Below, in pieces: positions 53,407-62,349 of a DNA stretch of 64,000 nt. The translations under genes were made by a program, and so were the position numbers. The notes under the pieces are model-generated. The model had not been told where the DNA came from. It worked only from the letters and a program-made list of their open reading frames with translations, and searched no databases. Source of the DNA: Flavobacterium turcicum (GTDB lineage: Bacteria > Bacteroidota > Bacteroidia > Flavobacteriales > Flavobacteriaceae); assembly GCF_011365745.1 (NCBI RefSeq), contig NZ_JAAOBY010000007.1:62001-126000 (forward strand), given 5' to 3'. Each line of letters opens with the position of its first letter. Positions within the stretch are counted from its first letter, which is position 1.

Positions 53407-55344
53407 ATGAAAAATAAAATTAAAAATATATTCAAAAAAGAAAACGATCCACTATCTCCTGAAGATAAGTTGAAGCTTATAGAAAGCTCTTCCAAATTAG
53501 TAGGCCCAGGTGTTTTCTACTCAACAATAATTGTAATTACATCCTTTTTGCCTGTATTTCTTCTCACAGGAATGGAAGGCAAGTTATTTGGACCATTGGC
53601 TTGGACGAAATCTTTTATTCTGATAGTTGATGCCTTTTTAGCCATTACACTTGTACCAGTGCTAATTAGTTTTTTACTAAAAGGAAAACTTCGTCCAGAA
53701 AATAAAAATCCAATTAACAAAAAATTGGAAAGCATTTATACACCCATTTTGATTTTTTGTTTAAAATGGAGGAAAACGGTATTGGGCATCAACATCATTG
53801 CCTTGCTGATTGGTGTATTAATGTTTACTCGTTTAGGTTCAGAATTTATGCCCCCTTTAGATGAAGGATCTGTACTGTTTATGCCAGTAACCTTACCCGA
53901 TGTATCCAACTCCGAAGTAAAGAGAATTCTTCAAGTTCAAGACAAATTGATTAAGTCGATTCCCGAAGTGGCTCACGTGTTGGGAAAAGCAGGCAGGGCA
54001 AATACGGCAACTGATAACAGTCCAATAAGTATGGTTGAAACCATTATTTTGCTAAAACCTCAAGCAGAATGGCGAGAAGACAAAACCAAGAATGATATTA
54101 TCACGGAAATAAACAACAAACTGCAAATCCCTGGTGTGACCAATGGTTTTACGCAACCTATTATCAACCGTATCAATATGCTTTCAACAGGAATCAGAAC
54201 CGATGTAGGAATCAAAATCTACGGAGCAAGTTTAGACACCATCAATGTTTTGGCTCAAAAAATTAAAAAAACATTGGAAGGAACTTCTGGAGTTAAAGAT
54301 TTGTATGCGGAACCCATAACAGGCGGAAAATATATTGACATTGAAGCAAAAAGAGACGTTATTGGTAGATATGGATTGACCATAGACGACATTAATAATG
54401 TGGTTGAAGCTTCTATTGGAGGTATGAAACTAACCACGACTATCGAGGGAAGACAGCGTTTTTCTGTAAATGCAAGATATGCTCAAGAATACCGTAACAG
54501 CATTGAAGCCTTAAAAAAACTACAGGTGCAAACAATGGATTTTGGCCCAATACCATTAGAAACTGTAGCTAATGTAAAAATAAGTGATGGCCCTCCAATG
54601 ATAAATAGCGAAAATGCAATGCTTCGGGGCACTGTGTTGTTCAATGTTCGGGAACGTGATTTAGGAAGTACTGTAAAAGAGGCGCAGAAAAAACTCGATG
54701 CAATGATGACTAAAATGCCAAAAGGATATTATGTGGAATGGAGCGGTCAATGGGAAAATCAAATTAGAGCCAACAAAACATTAAGTTTAATACTGCCTAT
54801 TGTTGTGGTCATTATATTTCTTGTTTTATATTTTACGTACCATTCAATGAAAGAGGCATTAATCACGATGATTACAGTACCCTTTGCTTTAATTGGAGGA
54901 ATATTTATGGTTTATTTTTATGGCATTAATTTATCCGTTGCTGTTGCCGTTGGATTTATTGCCTTGTTTGGAATGGCAATCGAAACGGCAATGTTAATGA
55001 CCATCTATTTGAATGAAGCAATGAATAAAATGGTAGAAAAGTACGGAAACACGAAGGAAACCATAACTGAAGAAATATTGAAACAATATATTATTGATGG
55101 TTCAGCCAAAAGGTTAAGACCAAAATTGATGACGGTTTCAGTTTCCTTATTTGGATTAATCCCTATTCTTTGGGCAACAGGAACAGGATCTGATATAATG
55201 CTTCCCATTACTGTTCCACTAATTGGAGGTACAATTACTTCCACGATTTATGTATTATTAGTAACACCGATTGTTTTTGAAATGGTAAAACTTCGAGAAT
55301 TAAGAACAAAAGGAAAAATAGATCTTATAGATGTTAAAGAATAA
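53407..55344 (+). CDS. cusA: CusA-type Cu/Ag RND pump, C-terminal half (split gene)
   Basis: This 645-residue frame has a Lys-rich start (MKNKIKNIFKKEN), then the post-TM4 region LIESSSKLVGPGVFYSTIIVI (TM5), TM6 and the second porter subdomain. SEFMPPLDEGSVLFMP is present, and TM7-TM12 close the chain (IVVVIIFLVLYFTYHSM, VGFIALFGMAIETAMLMTIYLNEAM, TGSDIMLPITVPLIGG). It holds eight of the twelve membrane segments. It has its own ATG 11 bases after the stop of the first half, so it could be translated alone by re-initiation. It overlaps the TolC gene by 14 bases. Confidence 0.9.
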   Translation: MKNKIKNIFKKENDPLSPEDKLKLIESSSKLVGPGVFYSTIIVITSFLPVFLLTGMEGKLFGPLAWTKSFILIVDAFLAITLVPVLISFLLKGKLRPENKNPINKKLESIYTPILIFCLKWRKTVLGINIIALLIGVLMFTRLGSEFMPPLDEGSVLFMPVTLPDVSNSEVKRILQVQDKLIKSIPEVAHVLGKAGRANTATDNSPISMVETIILLKPQAEWREDKTKNDIITEINNKLQIPGVTNGFTQPIINRINMLSTGIRTDVGIKIYGASLDTINVLAQKIKKTLEGTSGVKDLYAEPITGGKYIDIEAKRDVIGRYGLTIDDINNVVEASIGGMKLTTTIEGRQRFSVNARYAQEYRNSIEALKKLQVQTMDFGPIPLETVANVKISDGPPMINSENAMLRGTVLFNVRERDLGSTVKEAQKKLDAMMTKMPKGYYVEWSGQWENQIRANKTLSLILPIVVVIIFLVLYFTYHSMKEALITMITVPFALIGGIFMVYFYGINLSVAVAVGFIALFGMAIETAMLMTIYLNEAMNKMVEKYGNTKETITEEILKQYIIDGSAKRLRPKLMTVSVSLFGLIPILWATGTGSDIMLPITVPLIGGTITSTIYVLLVTPIVFEMVKLRELRTKGKIDLIDVKE

Positions 55345-56584
55345 ATTATATATAGCAATAAGTTGTTTGATTTTGAGCGCCACTAATTTGGCAGCACAAA
55401 CACTTTCCTTGGATAATGTCTTGAGTACAATCAAGACAAACAATCCTCAACTAAAAATGTACGATGCCGACATTCAAAGTATGGATGCAGCGGCAAAAGG
55501 TGCCAGAAGTTGGATGCCACCACAAGTGGAAACGGGTTTCTTTATGACTCCTTACAATTCCAATCTTTGGAAAGCAAGCGAAATGGGACAAGGAATGGGA
55601 AATTATATGTTGGGTGTTACGCAAATGATACCCAATGCATCCAAGTTAAAAGCTGATTTTAATCTTATGAATGCAATGTCATCTGTTGAAAAAGAAAACA
55701 AAAACTATACAGTTAATCAATTGAAAGCATTGGCAAAAACAAATTATTATCAATGGTTGGTTTTAAATAAAAAAATAAAAATAGCCGATGATAATTTGTT
55801 GCTTTTAGATTATATGATTAAAAGTATGGAAATACGCTACCAGTATAATATGGATAAATTGCCTACTTATTACAAAGCAAAATCGCAATACAGCGCATTA
55901 GAGAGTATGATTCTAATGTTGCAAAATGACATTTCCCAAAAGCGAATTATGCTAAACACCTTGATGGCAAGAGATAAAAACACCAAATTTGAAATTGATG
56001 AAACTTACGAAATAAAAGATTTTAATTTGGCCATATCAGATACAACTTCTCTTTCTAAAAACCGAAGCGATGTGAAAGCCATAGAAAAAACGATGGAAAT
56101 AAATCAGCTCAAAATTGCAGCCGAAAAAACAAAATTATTGCCCGAGTTTGGTATAAAATACGACCATATGTTTGCTTTTGGAACACAACCTCAACAGTTC
56201 TCCTTAATGGGAATGATTACCATTCCTATGCCTTGGTCAACCAAAATGAATAAAGCCAACATCAATAGTTATCATATTAAAAATGAAAGTCTCAATTGGC
56301 AAAAAGAAATGATATTGAATGAAGCCACAGGAATGATTTCGGGTATGAGCAATGAATTGAACGCTTTAAAAAAACAATACGAAGTTGCCCAAAAAAGTAT
56401 TATCCCTGCTTTGAAGAAAAATTATGAAACAGCAATTTTGGCTTGGCAAAATAACACCGGTGATTTATTTGCCACTCTCGATGCTTGGGAAGCATTAAAT
56501 ATGGCTCAAATTGATGCTTTAGATAAATTGCAAAATATTTTGGCAGCACAAGTAGAAATTGAAAAACAATTAGAAACCAAATAA
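55331..56584 (+). CDS. cusC: CusC-like TolC-family outer membrane channel
   Basis: This 417-residue protein has a signal peptide (LYIAISCLILSATNLAAQ) and the TolC family pattern with two repeats: SLDNVLSTIKTNNPQLKMYDADI, long helices with TNYYQWLVLNKKIKIADDN, and the second half with QISQKRIML and SGMSNELNALKKQ. It is the outer membrane exit for the CusA pump. It overlaps the CusA C-terminal gene by 14 bases and the first adaptor follows 2 bases later. Confidence 0.88.
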   Translation: MLKNKLYIAISCLILSATNLAAQTLSLDNVLSTIKTNNPQLKMYDADIQSMDAAAKGARSWMPPQVETGFFMTPYNSNLWKASEMGQGMGNYMLGVTQMIPNASKLKADFNLMNAMSSVEKENKNYTVNQLKALAKTNYYQWLVLNKKIKIADDNLLLLDYMIKSMEIRYQYNMDKLPTYYKAKSQYSALESMILMLQNDISQKRIMLNTLMARDKNTKFEIDETYEIKDFNLAISDTTSLSKNRSDVKAIEKTMEINQLKIAAEKTKLLPEFGIKYDHMFAFGTQPQQFSLMGMITIPMPWSTKMNKANINSYHIKNESLNWQKEMILNEATGMISGMSNELNALKKQYEVAQKSIIPALKKNYETAILAWQNNTGDLFATLDAWEALNMAQIDALDKLQNILAAQVEIEKQLETK

Positions 56585-56586
56585 TT

Positions 56587-57834
56587 ATGAACAAGTATAT
56601 AAAGTATGGTTTAGCTCTTATTGGAATTTCCATTATCGGAATTGCAATCTATTTCTTTGCCAAAAAATCAGATAATCATTCGGAAATGGAGCATCAAAAC
56701 GAGGTTTACACTTGTTCGATGCACCCGGAAATCATTAGAGATAAACCCGGAAATTGTCCCATTTGCGGAATGACTTTAGTAAAAAAAATAACGGAGAATA
56801 ATTCAGTTGAAGATAATTCAATCGACAATCTTATAAAACCTACCGACAATTTTATAGTAGGAAATTATCAAACGACAACGGCAATAGACACTACTTTGAG
56901 CAGTGAAATAAATCTACCAGGAATTGTGGGGTATGATCCCAATTCATCGGTAAATATTGCAGCTCGAATGAGCGGAAGAATTGAGCGAATGTATGTCAAT
57001 TATAAATATCAAAAAGTAAATAAAGGACAAAAACTATTTGATTTATACAGCCCTGAATTACTGACGGAACAACAAAACTTCATTTATATGGTCATTAATG
57101 ATGTTGAAAATCCTTCGATTATTGATGCGTCCAGACAAAAATTGTTGCTTTATGGAATGACTCAAAATCAAATAAATGCGCTGTCTAATTCCAAAAAAGT
57201 AAACCCGCTAATAACAATTTATAGTCCTGCTTCCGGGATTATTGATGGAACAGCAACGATGGATAATACAACTATTCCTGTGATGCAAAGTGCGAATAAC
57301 AACACTGAAGTTTTGAATGTTAAAGAAGGGAGTTATATAAAAAAGGGAGAAGTCATTTTTAAACTATTAAATACGGATAAAGTATGGGGAATATTCAATG
57401 TTATCCAAGGATACAATAGTCTAATCAAAGCCAATCAATCCATCAGAATTACTTCCGAACTTGACAAAGATGAATTTATGGATGCAAAAATAAATTTTGT
57501 CGAAACACAATTAAACGCAGCTGATAAAACCAATAGAATTCGAGTTTATTTAAATAACAATAAATTGAAATTACCAGTTGGTTTGCGATTGCAAGGCGCA
57601 GTGAAAACAAATGCCGTAAAAGGAATTTGGATTCAAAAACAGGCAATGGTAAGTATTGGAAACAAGAAAATAGTTTTCTTAAAAATGGAGAATGGCTTTA
57701 AGGCATCGTCCATAAAAACAGGAATTGAAATAGATGATTTTATCCAAATTATGGAAGGTATTTCAGTAAAAGACACCATTGCCAAAAACGCACAATATTT
57801 AATTGACAGCGAAAGCTTTATTAAAACCGAATAA
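56587..57834 (+). CDS. cusB: CusB-like adaptor with heavy-metal-binding domain (first copy)
   Basis: This 415-residue membrane-anchored adaptor has an N-terminal hydrophobic segment (LALIGISIIGIAIYFFA). The heavy-metal-binding domain near residue 40 is TCSMHPEIIRDKPGNCPICGM. Then come the lipoyl and barrel domains (IAARMSGRIERMYVNYKYQKVNKGQ, IYSPASGIIDGTATM). It joins CusA to CusC and can receive Cu(I) through the Cys/Met groups. Its last base is the first base of the next gene. Confidence 0.9.
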   Translation: MNKYIKYGLALIGISIIGIAIYFFAKKSDNHSEMEHQNEVYTCSMHPEIIRDKPGNCPICGMTLVKKITENNSVEDNSIDNLIKPTDNFIVGNYQTTTAIDTTLSSEINLPGIVGYDPNSSVNIAARMSGRIERMYVNYKYQKVNKGQKLFDLYSPELLTEQQNFIYMVINDVENPSIIDASRQKLLLYGMTQNQINALSNSKKVNPLITIYSPASGIIDGTATMDNTTIPVMQSANNNTEVLNVKEGSYIKKGEVIFKLLNTDKVWGIFNVIQGYNSLIKANQSIRITSELDKDEFMDAKINFVETQLNAADKTNRIRVYLNNNKLKLPVGLRLQGAVKTNAVKGIWIQKQAMVSIGNKKIVFLKMENGFKASSIKTGIEIDDFIQIMEGISVKDTIAKNAQYLIDSESFIKTE

Positions 57835-59054
57835 TGATGAAGACAATAAAAAAAATAAGTTTACTATCAATACTATTTATGGTAATGGTGGCTTGTAATA
57901 CTAAAGAAAAAGAAGACCATAGCAAACACAATAAGAGTGCAGCAACAACATTTTACACTTGCTCAATGGATCCACAAGTCAAGGAAGACAAACCCGGAAA
58001 ATGCCCTATTTGCCATATGGAGTTAACCCCAATAAAACAAGATGATACAGAGGCAAACGAAATAAGTTTGAGTAAACAGCAAATACAGCTGGGAAATATC
58101 ACTACCCAAACTATTTCAGAAACCCAAAGCAGTTTAGAGCAAAATTATACGGGAGTCCTGACAATTAATCAAGAGAAAATCAAAACCATTTCTTCAAGAG
58201 CAATGGGAAGAATTGAAAAGTTGTATTTCAAGACCGTTGGTGATTATGTGGCTAAAAACCAAGCCGTATATCAATTGTATAGCGAAGATATTGCTATTGC
58301 TAAACAGGATTATTTTACGGCATACAAACAACTAACAATGCCTGGCGATTTTGGAAAGAATGCCCGAAATATGCTCAATGCAGCTAAACAAAAGCTGTTG
58401 TTCTTTGGTTTAACCAATGCCCAGATTGAAAGTATAAAAACCAGTAAGGAAGTTTCTCCTTATACCATTTTTTATAGCACTGCCAGTGGAACAATATCGG
58501 AAATAAGTACCACAGAAGGCAGTTATGCAATGGAAGGTTCCCCCATCATTAAATTGGCGGATTTAAACAGTCTTTGGTTAGAAACACAGGTAAACGTAAA
58601 CTATGCCAAGAATCTAAAAATAGGACAAAAAGCCCAAATTACATTTTCCGATTTTCCTGATAAAACCATAAATGCGCAAGTTTCTTTTATCAATCCTGAA
58701 ATAAATCCAGATACTCGTCTGCTTTTAATTCGAATGGAAGTGCCCAATCAAAACTTGCTGTTGAAACCCGGAATGCAGGCAATTGCAAGATTGACACAAT
58801 CCAATATAAAAGGAGTATTCATACCTACTGATGCTGTAATCAGGGAAGAAAATGCTTCTTACATCTGGATTGAAAAAAGACCAGGAGTATTTGAAAGCAT
58901 AATGGTGGAAACAGGAGTAGAAACCAATGGGATGATTGAAATTAAATCAGAAATGGATCCATCTAAAAAAGTAGTCATCACTGGAGCGTATGCCATAAAT
59001 AGCGAATATAAATTCCGAAAAGGAAATGATCCTATGGAGGGAATGAAAATGTAG
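57834..59054 (+). CDS. cusB: CusB-like adaptor lipoprotein with heavy-metal-binding domain (second copy)
   Basis: This 406-residue adaptor has a lipobox (LFMVMVACNTKEK), a heavy-metal-binding domain TCSMDPQVKEDKPGKC followed by PICHMEL, and the barrel and lipoyl parts (ISSRAMGRIEKLYFKTVGDYVAKNQ, FYSTASGTISEISTTEGSY). It differs clearly from the first copy, so the pair is not a recent duplication. RND pumps can use two different adaptors; each half of the operon may encode one partner. It is the last gene of the Cus run. Confidence 0.9.
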   Translation: MMKTIKKISLLSILFMVMVACNTKEKEDHSKHNKSAATTFYTCSMDPQVKEDKPGKCPICHMELTPIKQDDTEANEISLSKQQIQLGNITTQTISETQSSLEQNYTGVLTINQEKIKTISSRAMGRIEKLYFKTVGDYVAKNQAVYQLYSEDIAIAKQDYFTAYKQLTMPGDFGKNARNMLNAAKQKLLFFGLTNAQIESIKTSKEVSPYTIFYSTASGTISEISTTEGSYAMEGSPIIKLADLNSLWLETQVNVNYAKNLKIGQKAQITFSDFPDKTINAQVSFINPEINPDTRLLLIRMEVPNQNLLLKPGMQAIARLTQSNIKGVFIPTDAVIREENASYIWIEKRPGVFESIMVETGVETNGMIEIKSEMDPSKKVVITGAYAINSEYKFRKGNDPMEGMKM

Positions 59055-59202
59055 TGTTTAGAAAGAAATGACACATACCTATAGTATTATTGAGACGGCA
59101 CGTGTTCAAAAATAATATTATATTCGATCTGCGTGCTTTGCAAAAATCATAGCCAAAGGTTGAAAACCATAATAAATAGAAAACGAATTGAAACTAGTAT
59201 GA

Positions 59203-59781
59203 ATGAATTATGTTCTACTTGCAATTTTAAAAGTGATGAAAATGGACAATCAAAAAGTAGATACCAATTGGTATGTTATTACAGGTGGACCTAGTACAGG
59301 TAAAACAACAGTAATTGATATGTTATCGAAAAGGGGCTACAAAACAACTATTGAACACGCCAGACATTACATTGATAGCATGAGGGAAGAAGGTAAAAGT
59401 CTAGAAGAAATAAGAGAAAATAAAAGACAATTTCAATTAGCTGTGCTAGATATGCAAATTGAACAAGAAGCGGAATTATCACCTATTGAAACTGTTTTTC
59501 TTGACAGGGCTATTCCTGATGCGATGGCCTATTATCAGTTTTTAAATCTTGATTATGACGAAAAATTACTTAATGCCATTAAGAGGGTGTCTTATAAAAA
59601 GATTTTTATTTTAGACCGATTACCTTTTACAAAAGACTATGCAAGAACAGAAGACCAAGAAGCACAAAAAACCATTCATAGATTAATTTTCGAGGTTTAC
59701 AATTCATTAAGTTTTCCAGTCATTTTTGTTCCATTATTAACACCAAATGAAAGAGTAAATTTTATTTTAAAAAACATATGA
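59203..59781 (+). CDS. Small P-loop ATPase (AAA_28/NadR-like) coupled to copA
   Basis: This 192-residue cytosolic protein carries a Walker A motif GGPSTGKTT near residue 28 and a Walker B-like ETVFLDRAIPDAM near 104, which fits the AAA_28 family of small kinases or ATPases. The start may be the ATG at 59203, 59236 or 59242; the last is best placed before the domain. Its stop codon overlaps the copA start codon (ATGA), so the two are made together. The substrate is unknown, and the link to copper export is not obvious. Confidence 0.75.
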   Translation: MNYVLLAILKVMKMDNQKVDTNWYVITGGPSTGKTTVIDMLSKRGYKTTIEHARHYIDSMREEGKSLEEIRENKRQFQLAVLDMQIEQEAELSPIETVFLDRAIPDAMAYYQFLNLDYDEKLLNAIKRVSYKKIFILDRLPFTKDYARTEDQEAQKTIHRLIFEVYNSLSFPVIFVPLLTPNERVNFILKNI

Positions 59782-62315
59782 TACATACCTATAAAATTAC
59801 CGGAATGACTTGCGATAGCTGTCGTTCTAAAGTGGAAAAAACATTGAATGCCATCGATGGAATTCAAGCAACGGTTACTTTGAATCCTCCAATTGCAACT
59901 ATAACAATGGAAAAACACATTCCACTGGATCAATTTCAAGAGGCATTAACAACCGTTGGAAAGTACACTATAGAAATGAGTAGCGCTAACGATACAACTC
60001 ACAAAACTGTCAATGAGCCAATAACAAAATCGTGTTGCAGTACTAAAACTAGTGATAACATGGATACAATACCTTCACTAAGTAATGCTCAAGGCAAATA
60101 CTATTGTCCGATGCATTGTGAAGGAGACAAGGTTTACGATAAGCCCGGGAGTTGTCCAGTATGCGGAATGAATTTAGAAAAAGTTCATGAATTAAGTGCG
60201 GTTAAAAAATTATACACCTGTCCGATGCACCCGGAGGTAATCAAAGAAGAACCTGGCTCCTGCCCTATTTGCGGAATGGATTTAGTACCAATGGAACCTA
60301 CAGATAGTGAAGACAAAAAGGTTTACAATGATTTGCTTAAGAAAATGAAAGTAGCAACAGCCTTTACAATTCCTGTTTTCGCAATAGCTACTATAGAAAT
60401 GATGTCAAATAATCCGTTAGAAAAGATAATGGGCATTTCATACTGGAATTGGGTACAATTGATTTTGACGCTTCCCGTGGTTTTTTATGCGTGTTGGATG
60501 TTCTTTGTTCGCGCTTGGAAGTCAATTGTTACCTGGAATCTCAACATGTTTACGCTGATAGGAATTGGTACTGGAGTAGCTTTCTTGTTTAGTTTGGTTG
60601 GCATGTTTTTTCCTGATATTTTTCCAAATGAATTTAAAACCGAAAGCGGCACAGTGTTACTTTATTTTGAAGCAACAACGGTCATATTAACCTTGGTTTT
60701 GTTAGGCCAATTATTAGAAGCAAGAGCACACAGTCAAACTAGCGGTGCCATAAAAGAATTATTGAAATTAGCGCCCACCGAAGCGACTTTGGTTATCGAA
60801 GGAGGGGACAAAGTAATCTCGATTCACGACATCAAAAAAGGAGATTTATTACGAGTAAAACCGGGAGATAAAATTCCAGTAGATGGAAAAATTACTGATG
60901 GAGAAAGTACTATAGATGAATCTATGATTTCAGGAGAGCCTATTCCTGTTGATAAAAAGATTGATGATTCAGTTATAGCGGGAACCATAAACGGAAATAA
61001 ATCCTTTGTTATGATTGCCGAGAAAGTTGGTTCGGAAACCTTGCTTTCGCAAATTGTTAAGATGGTAAATGATGCGAGCCGATCCAAAGCACCCATTCAA
61101 AAACTCGCGGATAGCATTGCAAAATATTTTGTACCGATTGTAGTTGTAGTTTCTGTCTTAACCTTTTTTGTTTGGGCAAAATTTGGACCGGAACCTGCCC
61201 TAGTCTATGGTTTTATCAATGCCATTGCAGTATTAATAATTGCCTGTCCTTGTGCTTTGGGATTAGCCACACCAATGTCGGTAATGGTCGGCGTAGGTAA
61301 AGGAGCACTATCAGGTGTTTTGATAAAAAATGCTGAAGCATTAGAGAATATGAACAAGGTAAATGTTCTGATAACTGATAAAACAGGTACCATTACCGAA
61401 GGAAAACCTTCTGTCGAAAAAGTGTTCTCCTTACAAAATGACGAAAATGGGCTATTGCAAAATATCGCTTCTTTAAATCAGTACAGCGAACACCCATTGG
61501 CGCAAGCCGTAGTCAATTTTGCAAAAGCAAAAAATATTTCATTAATCGAAGTCAACGATTTTGAAGCCATTGCTGGAAAAGGAGTTATTGGGACGGTAAC
61601 CAATAAAAAAGTGGCCCTCGGAAATAAAAAACTAATGGAACAAGTGAACGCCACAGTTTCTGATGAATTGGAAAATAAAATTGTAGCCGAACAAAAACTA
61701 GGAAAAACAGTTTCTTATATTTCCATCGATGGGGTTGCTTTGGGTTTTGTAACCATTACAGACAAGATAAAAGAAACAAGCAAAGAAGCAATAAAAGAAC
61801 TGATGCGTCAGGGTGTTGAAGTAATAATGATAACGGGCGACAATGAAAACACCGCAAAAGCCGTCGCTGCCGAACTCGATCTTAGTTCATTCATCGCAGG
61901 AGCCCTCCCCGAAGACAAACTAAATGAAATTAAGCGCCTCCAATCCCTCGGAAAAATTGTCGCGATGGCAGGAGACGGCATCAACGATGCCCCTGCATTA
62001 GCACAGTCAGACATCGGAATTGCCATGGGTACCGGAACTGACGTGGCGATAGAAAGTGCTAAAATAACTTTAGTAAAAGGCGATTTACAAGGTATTGTGA
62101 AAGCCAAAAAATTGAGCCACGCAGTAATGAGTAACATTAAACAAAATTTGTTTTTTGCCTTTTTCTACAATGTTTTAGGTGTGCCAATTGCAGCCGGAGT
62201 TTTATATCCATTTTTCGGGATTTTACTTTCTCCTATGATAGCAGCTTTGGCAATGAGTTTTAGTTCAGTATCCGTAATTGTAAATGCGTTAAGATTAAGA
62301 CGTTTGAAACTTTAG
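59778..62315 (+). CDS. copA: P1B-1-type copper ATPase with HMA and two heavy-metal-binding domains
   Basis: This 845-residue inner membrane Cu(I)/Ag(I) exporter has an N-terminal HMA domain (ITGMTCDSCRSKVEKTL). Two heavy-metal-binding domains follow (YYCPMHCEGDKVYDKPGSC near 113, and TCPMHPEVIKEEPGSC near 150, each followed by a P-CGM end). The ATPase core has the metal site CPC in IACPCALGLATPM, DKTGTITEGK, HPLAQAVV and GDGINDAPAL. The last two membrane segments contain YNVLG and MSFSSVSV, the Cu(I) pattern. It is coupled to the P-loop ATPase gene upstream. Confidence 0.95.
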   Translation: MIHTYKITGMTCDSCRSKVEKTLNAIDGIQATVTLNPPIATITMEKHIPLDQFQEALTTVGKYTIEMSSANDTTHKTVNEPITKSCCSTKTSDNMDTIPSLSNAQGKYYCPMHCEGDKVYDKPGSCPVCGMNLEKVHELSAVKKLYTCPMHPEVIKEEPGSCPICGMDLVPMEPTDSEDKKVYNDLLKKMKVATAFTIPVFAIATIEMMSNNPLEKIMGISYWNWVQLILTLPVVFYACWMFFVRAWKSIVTWNLNMFTLIGIGTGVAFLFSLVGMFFPDIFPNEFKTESGTVLLYFEATTVILTLVLLGQLLEARAHSQTSGAIKELLKLAPTEATLVIEGGDKVISIHDIKKGDLLRVKPGDKIPVDGKITDGESTIDESMISGEPIPVDKKIDDSVIAGTINGNKSFVMIAEKVGSETLLSQIVKMVNDASRSKAPIQKLADSIAKYFVPIVVVVSVLTFFVWAKFGPEPALVYGFINAIAVLIIACPCALGLATPMSVMVGVGKGALSGVLIKNAEALENMNKVNVLITDKTGTITEGKPSVEKVFSLQNDENGLLQNIASLNQYSEHPLAQAVVNFAKAKNISLIEVNDFEAIAGKGVIGTVTNKKVALGNKKLMEQVNATVSDELENKIVAEQKLGKTVSYISIDGVALGFVTITDKIKETSKEAIKELMRQGVEVIMITGDNENTAKAVAAELDLSSFIAGALPEDKLNEIKRLQSLGKIVAMAGDGINDAPALAQSDIGIAMGTGTDVAIESAKITLVKGDLQGIVKAKKLSHAVMSNIKQNLFFAFFYNVLGVPIAAGVLYPFFGILLSPMIAALAMSFSSVSVIVNALRLRRLKL

Positions 62316-62349
62316 AACATGTGAATAGAAATTTATATGGTAAATTAAA

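Noticed and set aside
59603-62137. Minus-strand frames opposite copA and the P-loop ATPase gene
   Set aside because: They mirror conserved coding sequence, have no start signals and no family similarity.
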